A DNA stretch of 64,000 nucleotides. Source: Echria macrotheca. Lineage: Eukaryota; Ascomycota; Sordariomycetes; Sordariales; Schizotheciaceae. The position numbers and the translations under genes were made by a program. The first letter of the stretch is position 1; each line of letters begins with the position of its first letter. Below the pieces are notes generated by a model, which was not told the origin of the DNA, ran no database searches, and saw only the letters and a program-made list of their open reading frames with translations. Where the stretch lies: the NCBI GenBank assembly GCA_030411725.1, contig MU839833.1, forward strand, positions 1 through 64,000. Direction: 5' to 3'. This document shows positions 1-11,043 of this stretch, one piece after another.

Positions 1-50
1 AGAATTCCCCGGGAAAACACCACAAACCCCCAACACCCAATCTATCTTTT

Positions 51-80
51 GGGGGGGCCCCCCCCCCCCCCCCCCCCCCC
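51..80. repeat. G7-C23 homopolymer tract
   Basis: Seven G followed directly by 23 C. Such a tract close to the window edge may be real low-complexity DNA or an artefact of sequencing or contig joining. Confidence 0.9.
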
Positions 81-125
81 GCACAACATTTTACCCAACT
101 GCCTACCTAATTACTTCTGATATCC

Positions 126-195
126 AGAAGAGGGACCGCCTACCCCTTAGGGGTGGAAGCCTTCGGCTTCCTACGGTTTAAGACAAATATAATAA
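126..195 (+). mobile_element. SINE-like short dispersed element, copy A
   Basis: Seventy bases flanked by a perfect 14-bp direct repeat (112-125 and 196-209, tacttctgatatcc), which looks like a target-site duplication. It contains the hairpin gaagcc-ttc-ggcttc and ends in an A/T-rich AAATATAATAA tail. It matches copy B (12678-12784) over roughly 70 bp with only a few differences. Variable-length flanking duplications, an A-rich 3' end and a shorter 5' end than copy B are the marks of LINE-dependent retroposition. No coding capacity. Confidence 0.6.
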
Positions 196-647
196 TACTT
201 CTGATATCCTTTTAGGATTGTGGATATATATTTGCAATAGGGCTCGTCCATTATATAGAGATCCTTTTTGGGTCGTATAAAGACTGATTAATGTAAAGAT
301 ATGAGGTCGGTAGTTATGGCTTGGACGCGATGATTTTGGACGCGGGCTAGGTAGATTAAGATATATCACGAACGTATTTGAGGTGAATAGAAGATGGAAA
401 ACTCGAGGAATGGATTGGGAGGCTCTTACCTATGGCCCTCTACCCTTTTTTTATATGCCGTAACGGTTTTATTTGAAGATCTTCTCGGAAATGTATTATT
501 AGGGGTGTGCGTACGGGTCAAGAGGGGGGGTGCACCCCTATCAGATGTCGACTCCAATTACCTACCGCGTACCCATCGCACGTCTCCTTGTAGGTTCTAG
601 CTCAGTGGTAAGCACATCACCCCTATCCTCATTTCAGGGGCTGATTG

Positions 648-665
648 TTTACATCATGATGTAAA
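648..665. repeat. 18-bp perfect palindrome
   Basis: TTTACATCATGATGTAAA reads the same on both strands. It lies about 40 bp after a tRNA A-box-like sequence (TAGCTCAGTGG near 599-609). It could be a dimeric factor site or a repeat remnant; no function can be assigned. Confidence 0.6.
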
Positions 666-1009
666 TAGGAGGAGCTGCTGATCCTGGACGTCATAAACGC
701 CGTGCAAAGAAATCACCAGATCGTTCTTCAACCCGTTAAATGTCACCATCGGAACAAGCGTGATTGGAGCATGCAGGTAGCCATTATCAGGGAAAACTAA
801 CTCTGCCAGTGTGTTCCAGACAACCCATAAGAACCAGCCCCTAAATACCCGGCACCTCGGGTCCACATCCTGACGCAAATCCCTTCCTTACATACCCCCT
901 CCAACTTCTCAGACAAAGAAAACATTGGCTTGTCGTGTATCAATCATGTACAGATTAAAAAAAGGAAGGAAAAAAAAAAGAGCGTGTGTCAACAAAAAGA
1001 GGACAAAAC

Positions 1010-4000
1010 TCAACCCGCAATACAATCCACAAGCGTCTCGCCCACAGCACATCCATACTCATTCATCCTAACCCCGCCATCTGCGTCGATCTCCAGCTCG
1101 GCAAGACTACTCGGCATAACCCCCGACGTCTCCATCGGCGAAGCAGCCGCACTAGTTGTACTCGCCGGCGGCTCGGGCACGACCGTCGTCGGGCTGACAC
1201 TACCACCCTCCCCGCGCTGCCTGGCCAGTATCTCCTCGCCGTTGGCCTCCAGGTAGGCATCGTACTCGGGAGAGGAGGCATTGCCCCCGGCGAGGGTCTC
1301 GTACGAGATGACGACGGGCGCCATGTCCGCGGGGACGGGGTAGTCGAAGTACGACCCCGTGCTCTTCTGGGGGGTGATGTAGCCGGTGCCGTTGGCGTAG
1401 AGCACCAGGGCGCCCTCGATGGCGAAGAAACCATCGGAGGCGGTGGTGTTGGTTGAGGGGAGGAGGGTTGAGTTGAAGGCGCCACCGCCGCCGCCGCCGA
1501 CGGCCTGTCGTCGTCGTGAAGAAGAAGAAGCACCGCGGCGGCGCCGGTAGGGCAGGAGGTTGTTGGGTGGGCTGCCGGCGAGGGGAAGGTGGGGATAAGC
1601 CCGCGCTAGGCTGTTCTCGCGCGCGTAGCTGCCGAGGGTGGACAGCATGTAGCTGTCGGAGTTGCGGTGTGTGTGGACGTCGCCCGTCTTCGAACCCCAG
1701 ACGGCGAGTGCCTTGGCAAAGGCCCCGCCGTAGGCCTTGGCCTCACCGTAAGAAGGGGGCCCGTCTGCTGCGTAGAAGGTGAAGTTCATGGGCACATCGG
1801 AGATGTCGCCGTAGGTCGTCTGGCTCGGGCGCGAGACCTCGTGCAGGTGCAGCAGCTCGTGGAACATCACGGTGGCCCTGTTCTTGTAGTCGTCAATCTC
1901 CTGGCTGTACTGGAACATGGCATCCTTCAGGTCCTTCTCGGTGTCGAAGAAGGGAGGGCAAAATGTCATGGAGCCCTCGGTCGGGAAGTACTGGTGGTTC
2001 TGGTTGGGGTTCATGACGTACGCGCTGAGGTAGGGGCCGCACTTGAGGTGGCAGGCCACGTTGAGCTTCTTGGCCACCCTCGCCGACTCGTCGCCGGGCG
2101 CCCAGTTCATGAGGTACTGGAGCACGTCCTCCACGCGGCGGCGTAAGTCGGTGGTAAACACGTTGGGCGCGCCCCAGAAATCCTTGGCGATCTGGTCCTC
2201 CCACGAGTACTCACCGTATCTGAACTTGTAGTGGTTATGCTTGGCGAGCTTCCAGAACTGCATCCAGGCGCTGTAGATGGTGGATCGCTCCGCGTATTCG
2301 CACGACGTGTGGAAATTGAGGCTTTTGGCAATGGCCTTGGGATCCTCCCACTCCATCTCTCCGTAGGTAAAATCATCGAGTCTGTGGTACTCGATGTTGT
2401 TCCTCCGGGCCGGCCAGCGGGCCGCCAGGAGCAGGGCAACATCCACATCCACCTCGGGCGCCGGGATCTGGGCTCTCGTCGTGTGTGTGTTGTGGTCATC
2501 ACCGCCGCGGCCGCCGCAGTCGTTGAACCACGTTGTCGCTTCGTTGGTGACGGCATCGACGGCTGTCATGTCGGCGCGGCTGTTTCCGTCGAGATCCGGG
2601 TACATGGTGCATGACCCCTGCATGGCTCCCTGGAACAGCTTCCCCTTGGGATCCCACGTGAAGGAGCTCCCGGACGCCGGGATCGGGCCTCGGTTGTACC
2701 AGACGGTGGTGTCTCCGTTGAACTTGTCGATCCACAGTAGGTCTGCCCGTCCATCGCCGTTCACGTCGGCGAACCGCAGGTTGGCTCGATCTTTGCCCTC
2801 GGAGAACTTGAACTGCTGGTGCCAGGTCAACGTTTTGCCGCCGTTGGTGTTGAGCCAGCCGGACGCGTGGCCGTTCTTTTCCAGGCAGATCATATCAGCC
2901 ATCCCGTTGCCGTCGAGGTCGGCGAACCGGACCCCAAGGTCGAAGATGCCCTTGCCGCGCTTCGGACAGTACACGCCGTTCTTGGGGCCGACATCGTGCC
3001 GGTACTCCCACGTGTTGAAGTTGCGGTTCTGCCCGAACTTGTTGATCCAGACGTCTACCACCGGACCGCCAGGCTGCACCCAGATGATGTCACACAGCCC
3101 GTCGCCGTCCCAGTCGGCCAGATGAAGATCACGGCGGTCCATCTGGCGGGTGGCCGTCAGGTCCCAGATGATGTAGTTGGGGCCCCAGAACGGGGCGGTC
3201 GAGAAGGAGCCGCCCTTGCTCTCGTAAATGCGCATGTATCCGGTCGAGTGAACCCAAACAAGATCCTCGGCCCCGTTGAGGTTGCTTCTCATGTTGCAGT
3301 GGCGTGTGCCATCGGCCTTGAGCTTGCTGCCGCCGCTGCCCAGGTTCTGCCAGACCTTGACCTCATACCTGTAGTCGCCAAAGGCCGTCTGGCTCCCTCG
3401 CTCAAAAAGGACATAGTCGCCTCTGCCGCTGAGGCCAAAAGCTGCGGGCGAGTCGTAGACGTTGGCGAAGTGGATCTGGTCGCGGATGTTGGCGATGCCG
3501 AGGCCAGCATGCGTCGGGTTGCTCGTGGCCGCCCGCCAGTTGGGCGTCAGTCCTTGGCCTTCGTTGCCTTTGGTGCAGCCGCGGTTGTTGGTGTAGGTGT
3601 GCGTGAGACCTGTGTTGTCCATCCACAGCCAGTCATCGCGGCCGTCGCCGTTGATGTCGTAGAACCGGACGCCGAGGGGGTCGCCCATGCCTTTGCTCTT
3701 GAACACGATGCCCATAGGCTGCCAGTACTCGGGCATGTCACCCTGACCGCCGTTGCGCCAACACCTCACGTCTCCATTGTCCTGCACGACGCAGTAGTCG
3801 GCCCGTCCGTCGCCGTCAATGTCGGCGATGTGGACGCGGTCTTGGGCGTAGCCCTCGTTTCTCTTCCACAGACCACTGAACACCATTGGAACTGGTGGCG
3901 GCATTGGCGAGTCTAGGGCGAGGTTGTGGGTGACGTATGTGTCGCCGTTGGGAGAAACGCAGAGCATGTCGTCCCTGCCATCAGCGTTGGTATCGTGCCA

Positions 4001-5323
4001 CCGGACACCACTATGGATCAAAGTTAGCTTTTCTATCAGCATCATGGCAAGTCGCTAGGAATCCGCGCACCGTCTTATGCACCCATCAGGAACCAAAAAG
4101 TCAACACCCGGCACTTCCCAAGAGCCGGCAGTGGTAGGTCTGTAGAACGTGTGGTAACGGCCATTGGTTTCCGTTCGGTCGGTTACCTCGACAATGTAGT
4201 GGCGATCCGTATCCGCCGAGAGGCGCGCAAATACGAAGGGGTTCACGCTGGAGTAGCTGTACAGCATAACCCGAACACCCCGGGACGCGCTGTTGTGGGT
4301 GTACAAGCCGTCGTCGAGCCCGCTTCCAGCCTGGGTCTGAATCGGGCCCCGAGAGACTCCGTACACTTTGTCGCATGTGTTGGACGTCTGGCCCGATCCG
4401 TCATCGGCGAAGCTCGTCTGTGCAGGCGCCGAGAGGAAGCCGGCCCTGTCGGCCTCCAGAATGCCTTGATACCAGGCTGCCGCCATTCGCTCGTAACCTT
4501 CGTTGACGGGGTGAATTCCGTCCCCGAGCAGGCTGAGAGGGATGTTCCAGTCGAAGCCAGGCTTCTCAAAGTCGACCAGGATGACCTTCTGGTTCAGGGC
4601 GTACCGGCGGTGTATGGCAATGTGCTGATACTGGATGTTGACGGACAGCCAATTCTTCATGATTTCAGTATTGGTGGAGCGGAGAATGGTAGAGAGGAGA
4701 ATGGTGACGCCTGGGATCTCCCGCTGGAGGTCGTCGATCAAGGCGTTCATGCGCTCTCCGATCTCGCCAATGTCGTCGTGCTCTCGGGCATCATTGGTGC
4801 CGGCATTGATCAGCACGATGTTTGGCTTGTACTTGGTGGCAGTCAGAGCCGCAGCATGCACCTGGCTGACATGATGGCCGGAGGTGCCTTCGACATCCTA
4901 GTCACATTAGCGACGGAGAGTACACAGCGAGCCCGTCAACTTACATTGTCAAGCATATCTCCGTTGTTGCGGTTGCCCACCATGTTGACCTTGTACCCTG
5001 CCTGTCTGAGGGTGTCACGGAGGTACTTGCGGTACCTATGCGTCGCTGTCAGCCCGCAATGCGTCTTCGCCATGGCCATCGACGTACCCGTTGTTGTCCG
5101 AAGATCCCATGCCCCAGGTAATGCTCGCACCGAGAGGCAGGATGCGGAGATAGAAGTCGGGGACTTCCCGCTTCTGCAGGTCCGACGTTTGGACGGTTGC
5201 GATGGTTGACCCATTGGCGTAATGGTCAGCCGCAGGAAGAGATAAAACGAGTGACGAGAAGAGAAGAGTAGCGATCGTGATGGCCTGGCTGAGCCCAGAC
5301 CGGGCGGGAAGATGGAAGCGCAT
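1010..5323 (-). CDS. Secreted SGNH esterase + FG-GAP repeats + zincin-like fusion protein
   Basis: Predicted 1380-residue secreted protein from four exons: 5323-5088, 5035-4945, 4897-4083 and 4010-1010. A signal peptide spans residues 1 to about 32. An SGNH/GDSL esterase domain (about 58-270) has nucleophile block LPLGASITWG (Ser67), an AGTND block and a DGIHP catalytic Asp/His block, as in CE3-like carbohydrate esterases. Next come at least seven FG-GAP/VCBS calcium-binding motifs of the type DxDGDGxxD (about 385-870). Last is a metalloprotease-like domain with HELLH at about 1098-1102 and a downstream NSDSY segment reminiscent of aspzincin-type NADxY motifs. The tail is low-complexity. The last intron (4082-4011) removes an in-frame stop and joins VPDG to GVRWHD in frame; without that splice there would be two abutting genes. 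The esterase probably acts on cell-wall polysaccharide; the protease role is inferred only from HExxH. Confidence 0.82.
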
Positions 5324-7496
5324 GTTGGCGATCAACAAACGCGACCGGCTCGGGTTCGAGAAGTGGTGATGGCATTGCAAAGAGCGGCGGCATCTTGCCC
5401 CTTTTTATGTGTCCAGCACCAACCCATGATGGTTCCTCAGAACCTCCGTGCTATCGCACAGGGACCTCGGTCGGATTTTGACGTTGGATGGCCAAGAAGA
5501 TAGTCTTGAAGAAGGATTTTGCTAATGTGAAAGACTCCGCTTTCAGGCGCAAGACATTTCCAAAGCGATCGCAGGTGGAGTTACCCGATGAAACCTCTTT
5601 ACCTGCTCTTTCCACAATTGTGTGGATTCTGAAGAATTTGACTGGAACCAGGGTTGGTCGCAACTGCCCATTTTGGTTCTGCACTGAAAAGCTACAACAC
5701 TACGTCTTGGACATAAAGTTCAAGTCAGGGGTAAGTGCCAGGAAGGCCCTGTTGGTTCTGCCTCGCCATTCGCCTCCGCGCCGGCTCAGTGTGCGGAGTC
5801 TACAACAGCTACATACCCACACAACTTAGGTAACTACTTACCTAGGTACTTCGCATCGCACTATTTGGATTATTGCACGTCGTAATTTTCCATCCGTAGA
5901 TATCACATGGGCATGTCACATCTGATGGGTTCAGGTGCAGGCTCGCGCTTATGCTCTGTCCCTGGTTCTGGGCCCGCAGCCGTGATGTCGAATTTTGACT
6001 CCATCGCTTGTACCAAGACGATGTAACTCGACCCATAGACTAGGGTCTCAACCAGATCCAGTTCAACCGTCAGGTGACCAAAATAAAGCCAGAAGGTAAT
6101 GGTGACACCTGTTGTGCCTTTTTACCACGTCTCAAGCACACTTGGAGTCGAGCTACCAGTAGTGTATTTCTTGGTTTTCCCGCTTAAGGTCTAGGCGGCT
6201 ACCAAATCTCACTACGGGATATCTAGAATACATTCCAATAGCTCGCTACTGGCCTAGTAGTACTCTGGGCAGCACTTATACCAGGGCATTCGGCTCACTC
6301 CGGTGTCTCGGCGCATCCGAGACAGCGGCGCTTTGCCAAGCCTGGCGGCCCTGGCCATGAAACATGGCAAGGCAGAGGGCTACCAGCCCGCTTTTCATTT
6401 CCATTGCCGGGTCCATTCCTCCGCCAATGCGTAAGTTATGTTCTGTGTGCTATCAGCTTCATGTAGGACGCACTTGATGAATACCAGAGAAAGAATGCCC
6501 TGTGTTTTCTCTGGATTACCACAGAACCAGCGCAAAAATCATTCTGATCATTTCACGGAGAATGTGAAGGAAACGGTCTAGATTCCGCGGGATCATCAGA
6601 TGCGCTGTCACGTACCTAACCAACCGAGGGGCCGGCTTTTCGGAGACCTTACTCCTACGCTCCAGCCTTAATTCGCGGAACAGACCAGCCTAGAAGTCAC
6701 ACAGTGTTACCTCAGGGAACTCTCTTGGCGTTTACTTGACAAGTGATTCATTCCTTCGAGGGTCGCAGCGACCCATATCGCCAAGCGCAACACTGCCTGG
6801 GCTACCGAGTACCTTGCATAAGCGCATCTTCAGGCGTGTGTAGCGTGCCGCTCCCCGGGTAGGGCTAACCTGTAGTCTAACCGAGGGAACTGCTCCCCCA
6901 CGCTTCCGCGGGGCCCGAAAGGAGTCCAAATACTACTGTGTAGTTTCCACGACGACCACCAAAGGGTCGTCCTCGTCTGCACCCGGGACGCTAGGGCTGT
7001 CCTATTCATATCAACTGAGACAGGGCACCGGCGGTCAGTTCGGAAAGACGGAAGCTTGACCGTAGTGCAATGCTCGGCATACCAAATGGAGGAATTTGAG
7101 CGAGTAGGAGTCCTTGTGACTTGGGGCATTCTTCACCTCTTGACCTCCCGGATTCGGATGCACTGCGGTCTCGGTGCCAATGTCGTTATGAAGGCACCTG
7201 AAGACGTTTTCGGCAGTGCTAACACAACAGCGCATCATGTTTTAAACAGTCTGAGGCCTTGATTCAGACATCACATGTTGGAGCTCCGGAAATGGGTGTG
7301 TACTAGAGATGCAAATGCCATGCTCGGCATGCTACTCGTAAACGGGTCCATCTCAGATTCTTGGTTGATTTTCTTACGATCTCAAGAAAATCAGACTGTT
7401 GAGAGGCTGTAAAGTCGGCCCCTTTTTTGCGATACTATTCCAGCAGTGCTGCGTAGATTATGTAGAGCAATTGCAATACTCCATTATAACAACCCA
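5324..7496. other. Intergenic, no gene seen
   Basis: About 2.2 kb between the esterase fusion and the tRNA. The first few hundred bases should hold the promoter of the fusion gene. Open frames at 5488-5829 (+), 5451-5684 (-) and 6830-7129 (-) have no recognisable domain, signal peptide or splice support, so I do not call genes. Confidence 0.55.
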
Positions 7497-7610
7497 GGCA
7501 TTATGGCCGAGCGGTCTAAGGCGCCAGACTCAAGGATTTACCCTCCTTGCCCAGCAACGGGTAGCATTCTGGTCTCGAAAGAGGCGTGAGTTCGAATCTC
7601 ACTGATGTCA
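7497..7610 (+). tRNA. tL(CAA): tRNA-Leu (CAA) with intron
   Basis: The acceptor stem ggcatta (7497-7503) pairs with tgatgtc before the discriminator A at 7610. The D-arm GGCCGAGCGGTCTAAGGC is the eukaryotic leucine type. Anticodon CAA is at 7531-7533, and a 32-nt intron (7535-7566) interrupts the anticodon loop one base 3' of the anticodon, the canonical place. The type II long variable arm and the T-arm GTGAG-TTCGAAT-CTCAC are intact. A Pol III terminator (TCTTTTT) follows at 7611. An intron in tRNA-Leu(CAA) is normal for fungi. Confidence 0.96.
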
Positions 7611-8258
7611 TCTTTTTGCTCCCCACTCCTTCTTGGAGCTCAGCTCCGCAATGCCCCAATCAGCCCCTTTTGCTTCCGAAAGGGTGTCCCATCAACTGGC
7701 AGGAAGTATATACTTGCAACAGGGAATAGGACAGGCACATATTGCTGTCAGGTAAAATACCCACCTTATCCAACACATGGGGCGCCTGCCGGGATCCGAA
7801 GCCGCCCCTTCGATATTATCCAGGCTTTACCGGGAATATAGACGCTTTCCGAATTCGTCCCCGAATCGGGCCAGCGCCGCACAAGTGTAAAAACTCGGGA
7901 ACCTGCGTAGCAGAGTGGCAGCAGTCTAATTCGGGGCACCCGCACTATTTCCACATCACCCGGTCCTGCGCTGCTGTTCACCAAAGAGAGAGAGGGGAAT
8001 TGCAATACTCGATAGCCATTAAATACCCGAACGGAACGCTGGCGACTCCATAATCTATATATCGCACCCAGGATATTGGCTAGTTGTCAAAAAGCTTATA
8101 TCGCGGCTGGATTAACTCGTCATGTCCCGGTCGCCCGGTGTAACGGTGGAGATCCGAGATGGATGATAAAAGGGGAGACGCGACACCACGGTTGCCAAGA
8201 GCTCAGGACCTACCAGGGACAGTTTTCGCTTTTGAGGTTCACCCAAGAAAAATAAAAG
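7611..8258. promoter_or_regulatory. Promoter region of the CE3 esterase
   Basis: About 650 bp between the tRNA terminator and the next start codon. No open frame of merit. It should contain the promoter and leader of the esterase gene; I see no clear TATA box, only an A-rich leader (aagaaaaataaaag) just before the ATG. Confidence 0.4.
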
Positions 8259-9124
8259 ATGCATACCCAGACGATACTCGCGTCCGTACTCGCCCTGTGT
8301 GGGCTTGTGGCGTCGTCGCCCGTCGAGGTGGCAGAGCGCCAGGCGGCCAGCAAGCTGCGAATCAGTCTGTCTACTCCCACCCTGTCCGGAGGACTCTTGA
8401 CACTAATACATGGTCTTTGCAGTGCCCCTCGGCGACAGCATCACCGAGATCACCTGCTGGCGGGCCTTCGTCTGGGACCAGCTCGCCGAGGCCGGGCTGG
8501 CCAGCCAAGTGCAGTACGTGGGCTCGCAGAACAGCAACCCGCAGAACTGCAAGCCCAACACGGCCAACTGGGACGAGCACCACGAGGGCCACAGCGGGTG
8601 GCTGGCCATCGACATTGCCAACAACTACCTCACCGGCTGGCTGCAGAAGACGCCGGCCGACATTGTCATGTTCATGCTGGGCACCAACGACGTGTTCCGC
8701 GGCCACAGCACGACCGACATCATGGCGGCGTATACCAAGATGATTAACATCATGAGGGCGGCGAACCCGAAGATGAAGATTATTGTTCGTTTTATTTCAC
8801 TCCTCCCCGATTTTGTTACCGACCTATGCAAAAAAGTCATGTGTGTGGCTCATGTTGATTCTGATGCTAATAAAACAGGTCGACCTGGTCATCCCCCTCT
8901 CTACCGGCGGCGCCGGCGTCAACCAGATCAACGCGGCCATCCCGGCCTGGGCCAAGGGGCTCAACTCGACCGACTCGCCGATTCTGATCGCCGATTGCAA
9001 CACTGGTTTCCCGACTTCGGATCTGCGCGACGGCGTGCACCCCAACATTGCGGGCGACAAGATTATTGCCTCGCGCGTCGGGCCGCTGTTGTTGCAGCTG
9101 GTTAAACAGTCCCTGGGCAAGTAG
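8259..9124 (+). CDS. Secreted CE3-type SGNH esterase (acetyl xylan esterase-like)
   Basis: 237-residue protein from three exons, 8259-8364, 8423-8784 and 8879-9124. Introns end in TTTGCAG and AAAACAG with CTAAT-type branch points. Residues 1 to about 20 are a signal peptide. The mature protein starts almost at the nucleophile block RIMPLGDSITE (Ser41); block III is MLGTNDVF and the C-terminal catalytic pair is in LRDGVHPN. This compact single-domain form is the usual CE3 acetyl xylan esterase size, so it probably deacetylates plant xylan outside the cell. It is a distant relative of the esterase domain in the fusion protein 3 kb upstream. The first splice creates the Met just before PLGDSIT, which supports the exon model. 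Confidence 0.9.
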
Positions 9125-9648
9125 GTAAACTGATGCGGGCGTGGGCGGGCTGCAGCGCTGTTAAAGCTTTGAGATGAGAAACGGGGATAGGGATACGTGT
9201 AGGAGAATAAAACCATGCTCAAAAGCAAGAAAGAAGGTCTCGATGTACTGTTGAAAGCGTCTGATTCTATTTGTACCTAGTCACAATACAAAAGAGTCTC
9301 ATACAAAACCCTAACTACCTACCTACCTTCCCAGGACAAGCCCAGTTTTGTGCGAGTCACCAAGACCATGACACAACCAAGGAAATACACTCAGAGTAGG
9401 AATACCGGATTTGGGTGTTTACAGTTAGCCCAATTATAGTTGCGGGTAATTGAATAGCGGAAACATGCGGTTCAATTGACTTGTGGCGAGGAAGATTGCA
9501 GGGATGATACCTTAGGTATTACAGTAGGTAGAATGAGACGAAATTCAATAGCACGTCAAGACCTTCTCGAAGCAAAATGCAAGATGTCAATATACTAAAC
9601 CTGCTCTGATCTCATCCACAAATTGATATTTCCCAAACCACCACCACC
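9125..9648. other. Convergent intergenic region
   Basis: About 520 bp between two converging genes; 3' untranslated sequence and TACC-type microsatellite. No gene, repeat copy or RNA seen. Confidence 0.6.
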
Positions 9649-10461
9649 CTAAGCCATACTAACACCAGACCCACACTCCCCCCCCTTATCCATCGTTCGA
9701 CTCCCCGTCCCCCCCTCCAAAGCCCCAACCCTCCTCTCCAACTCCCTCCTCACCCTCTCCAGCTCCTCCCGCTCAACACTCAGAGCCTCTATCCCCCGAC
9801 AAGCCGACTCGAGCATCTTGGCCTTGTTGAAGTACTTGTTGTTATTGTTGTTACCGGCAGCCGCCGGACCTTTTTCTCTTCTTCCTCCTCCTCCTCCACC
9901 CAGATCACCCAGATCCAGATCTAGATCCATACCTGGATTTCCAAGGGCCTGCGGGGAATGGGAGTGGGAGTGGGAGTGGGATGGAGAGGGAGAAGATGAT
10001 GATAAGCCGCGGCTATACCGCTGGAGGACATCGCGCAGACGGTAGAAGCCTTCGCTTAGCTTGTTTCTGTACTTTAGGCCGCTTGCGTTGTGGCCTGAGC
10101 GGATGCGGTCGTCGTTGTCTTGGGAGGTTGGACTGGTGGTGGGTTCGGTGGGATGATTTGGAGGGGGTGGTGGTGGTTTATCATCAGGTGACTGGGATTT
10201 TCCAGCCGTGGTGGTTTTCGGCTTTCGTGTTCTCTTGGGCTTGGAGATGGCTGGTTCGCCGAGGACTGGCTTCTTGCGTGCTGCTTGGGACCGTGTTGGT
10301 TTCGGTTTGGTCTTCGGTTTGGTTTCTTTGCTGGATGATTGGGATCCTGAATCCACGAGGGGATTTGTGTCTGATGCAGGATGTGAATCTTGCCCGGATC
10401 CGGCGGTGGCCAAGTCGGGTCCTGTGGCTAGTATCCCATGGGCTATCCCTTCTGGAGTCAT
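9649..10461 (-). CDS. bHLH-like transcriptional regulator, degenerate basic region
   Basis: 270 residues, single exon. The N-terminal half is disordered and rich in Lys, Pro, Ser and Thr. A helix-loop-helix is split by a long loop. Helix 1 with part of a basic region is KYRNKLSEGFYRLRDVLQ (about 129-146). Helix 2 plus a charged coiled coil starts at KYFNKAKMLESACRGIEALS (about 209) and runs on through EREELERVRRELERRVGALE. The H..(S/V)E..YR pattern of SREBP-type basic regions is only partly kept: the E-box-contacting Glu is replaced by Gly (HNASGLKYR). The loop carries (Ser-His)n, poly-Gly and Asn5 tracts; the Ser-His tract comes from a 6-bp microsatellite at about 9958-9980. Likely nuclear; DNA binding is uncertain because of the missing Glu. 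Target genes unknown. Confidence 0.75.
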   Translation of the reverse strand: MTPEGIAHGILATGPDLATAGSGQDSHPASDTNPLVDSGSQSSSKETKPKTKPKPTRSQAARKKPVLGEPAISKPKRTRKPKTTTAGKSQSPDDKPPPPPPNHPTEPTTSPTSQDNDDRIRSGHNASGLKYRNKLSEGFYRLRDVLQRYSRGLSSSSPSPSHSHSHSHSPQALGNPGMDLDLDLGDLGGGGGGRREKGPAAAGNNNNNKYFNKAKMLESACRGIEALSVEREELERVRRELERRVGALEGGTGSRTMDKGGECGSGVSMA

Positions 10462-11043
10462 GGTGGTGAAGTGAGAAAGAAGTGGTCGGGTCCGGGACCG
10501 TGGTCGGCTTTCAGTCGATATCGGTGAAAGAGTGATGGTTGAAGTCGGCGACGAGAGGGGCTGAGGCCAGCCATGTTTGTGTTGGGCATCGTCGTCGGTG
10601 ATTGGCTGCGTTGGCGAGCGGCGTCCGGCACCCTGGACTCACCCACGTGGCGCCATCCGGGGTGCCGGATCGCGCACCCGGTGTGCATCGGAGCCGGCTT
10701 TGGATGTATTTTGTGGGATACTTTTGATAGAGAAGAGGGCAATTTGGGCCGGCATCTTTTTCTGTAGCCTATCTTCTGCATACGAGCCGGCCCCAGTCCA
10801 AGCCTCTCATGACGGGATATCTCTGATCAGTTCGCAAAAAGGTGCATTCCTTAACTCTTCCTAAATCAGCGATATGCTGAGTTACCTCTGTTCTCTGGTC
10901 TTGGTGCAATCTTAAATTTTACGCCCCAGTTTTACTCCTGTTTGATACCTGTACCTTCATGTTGACATGCATTCAAGTTACCCAGCAGTCCTAGCCATAG
11001 CAAACCTTTCTCACACATCACCACTTTTGCCTTTCAATTCTCC
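10462..11043. promoter_or_regulatory. Promoter region of the bHLH-like gene
   Basis: About 580 bp upstream of the minus-strand bHLH-like gene and downstream of the methyltransferase stop. Pyrimidine-rich near 10490-10560 on the coding strand, as in fungal leaders. No separate gene seen. Confidence 0.45.

Larger units (their letters stand above)
1..1009. other. Gene-free left end with repeats
   Basis: No convincing gene. It opens with a G7/C23 homopolymer tract at 51-80, then a short SINE-like repeat (126-195), an A-box-like stretch near 590-612 and an 18-bp palindrome at 648-665. The part next to 1010 should be the 3' untranslated region of the minus-strand esterase fusion gene. Short open frames here show no recognisable domain or splice structure. 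Confidence 0.6.

Noticed and set aside
654..878. 74-residue minus-strand open frame near the left end
   Set aside because: No domain, no signal peptide, no splice partner; overlaps a palindrome and probable 3' untranslated sequence.
5451..5829. Open frames on both strands upstream of the esterase fusion
   Set aside because: No recognisable motif and mutually overlapping; more likely promoter DNA.
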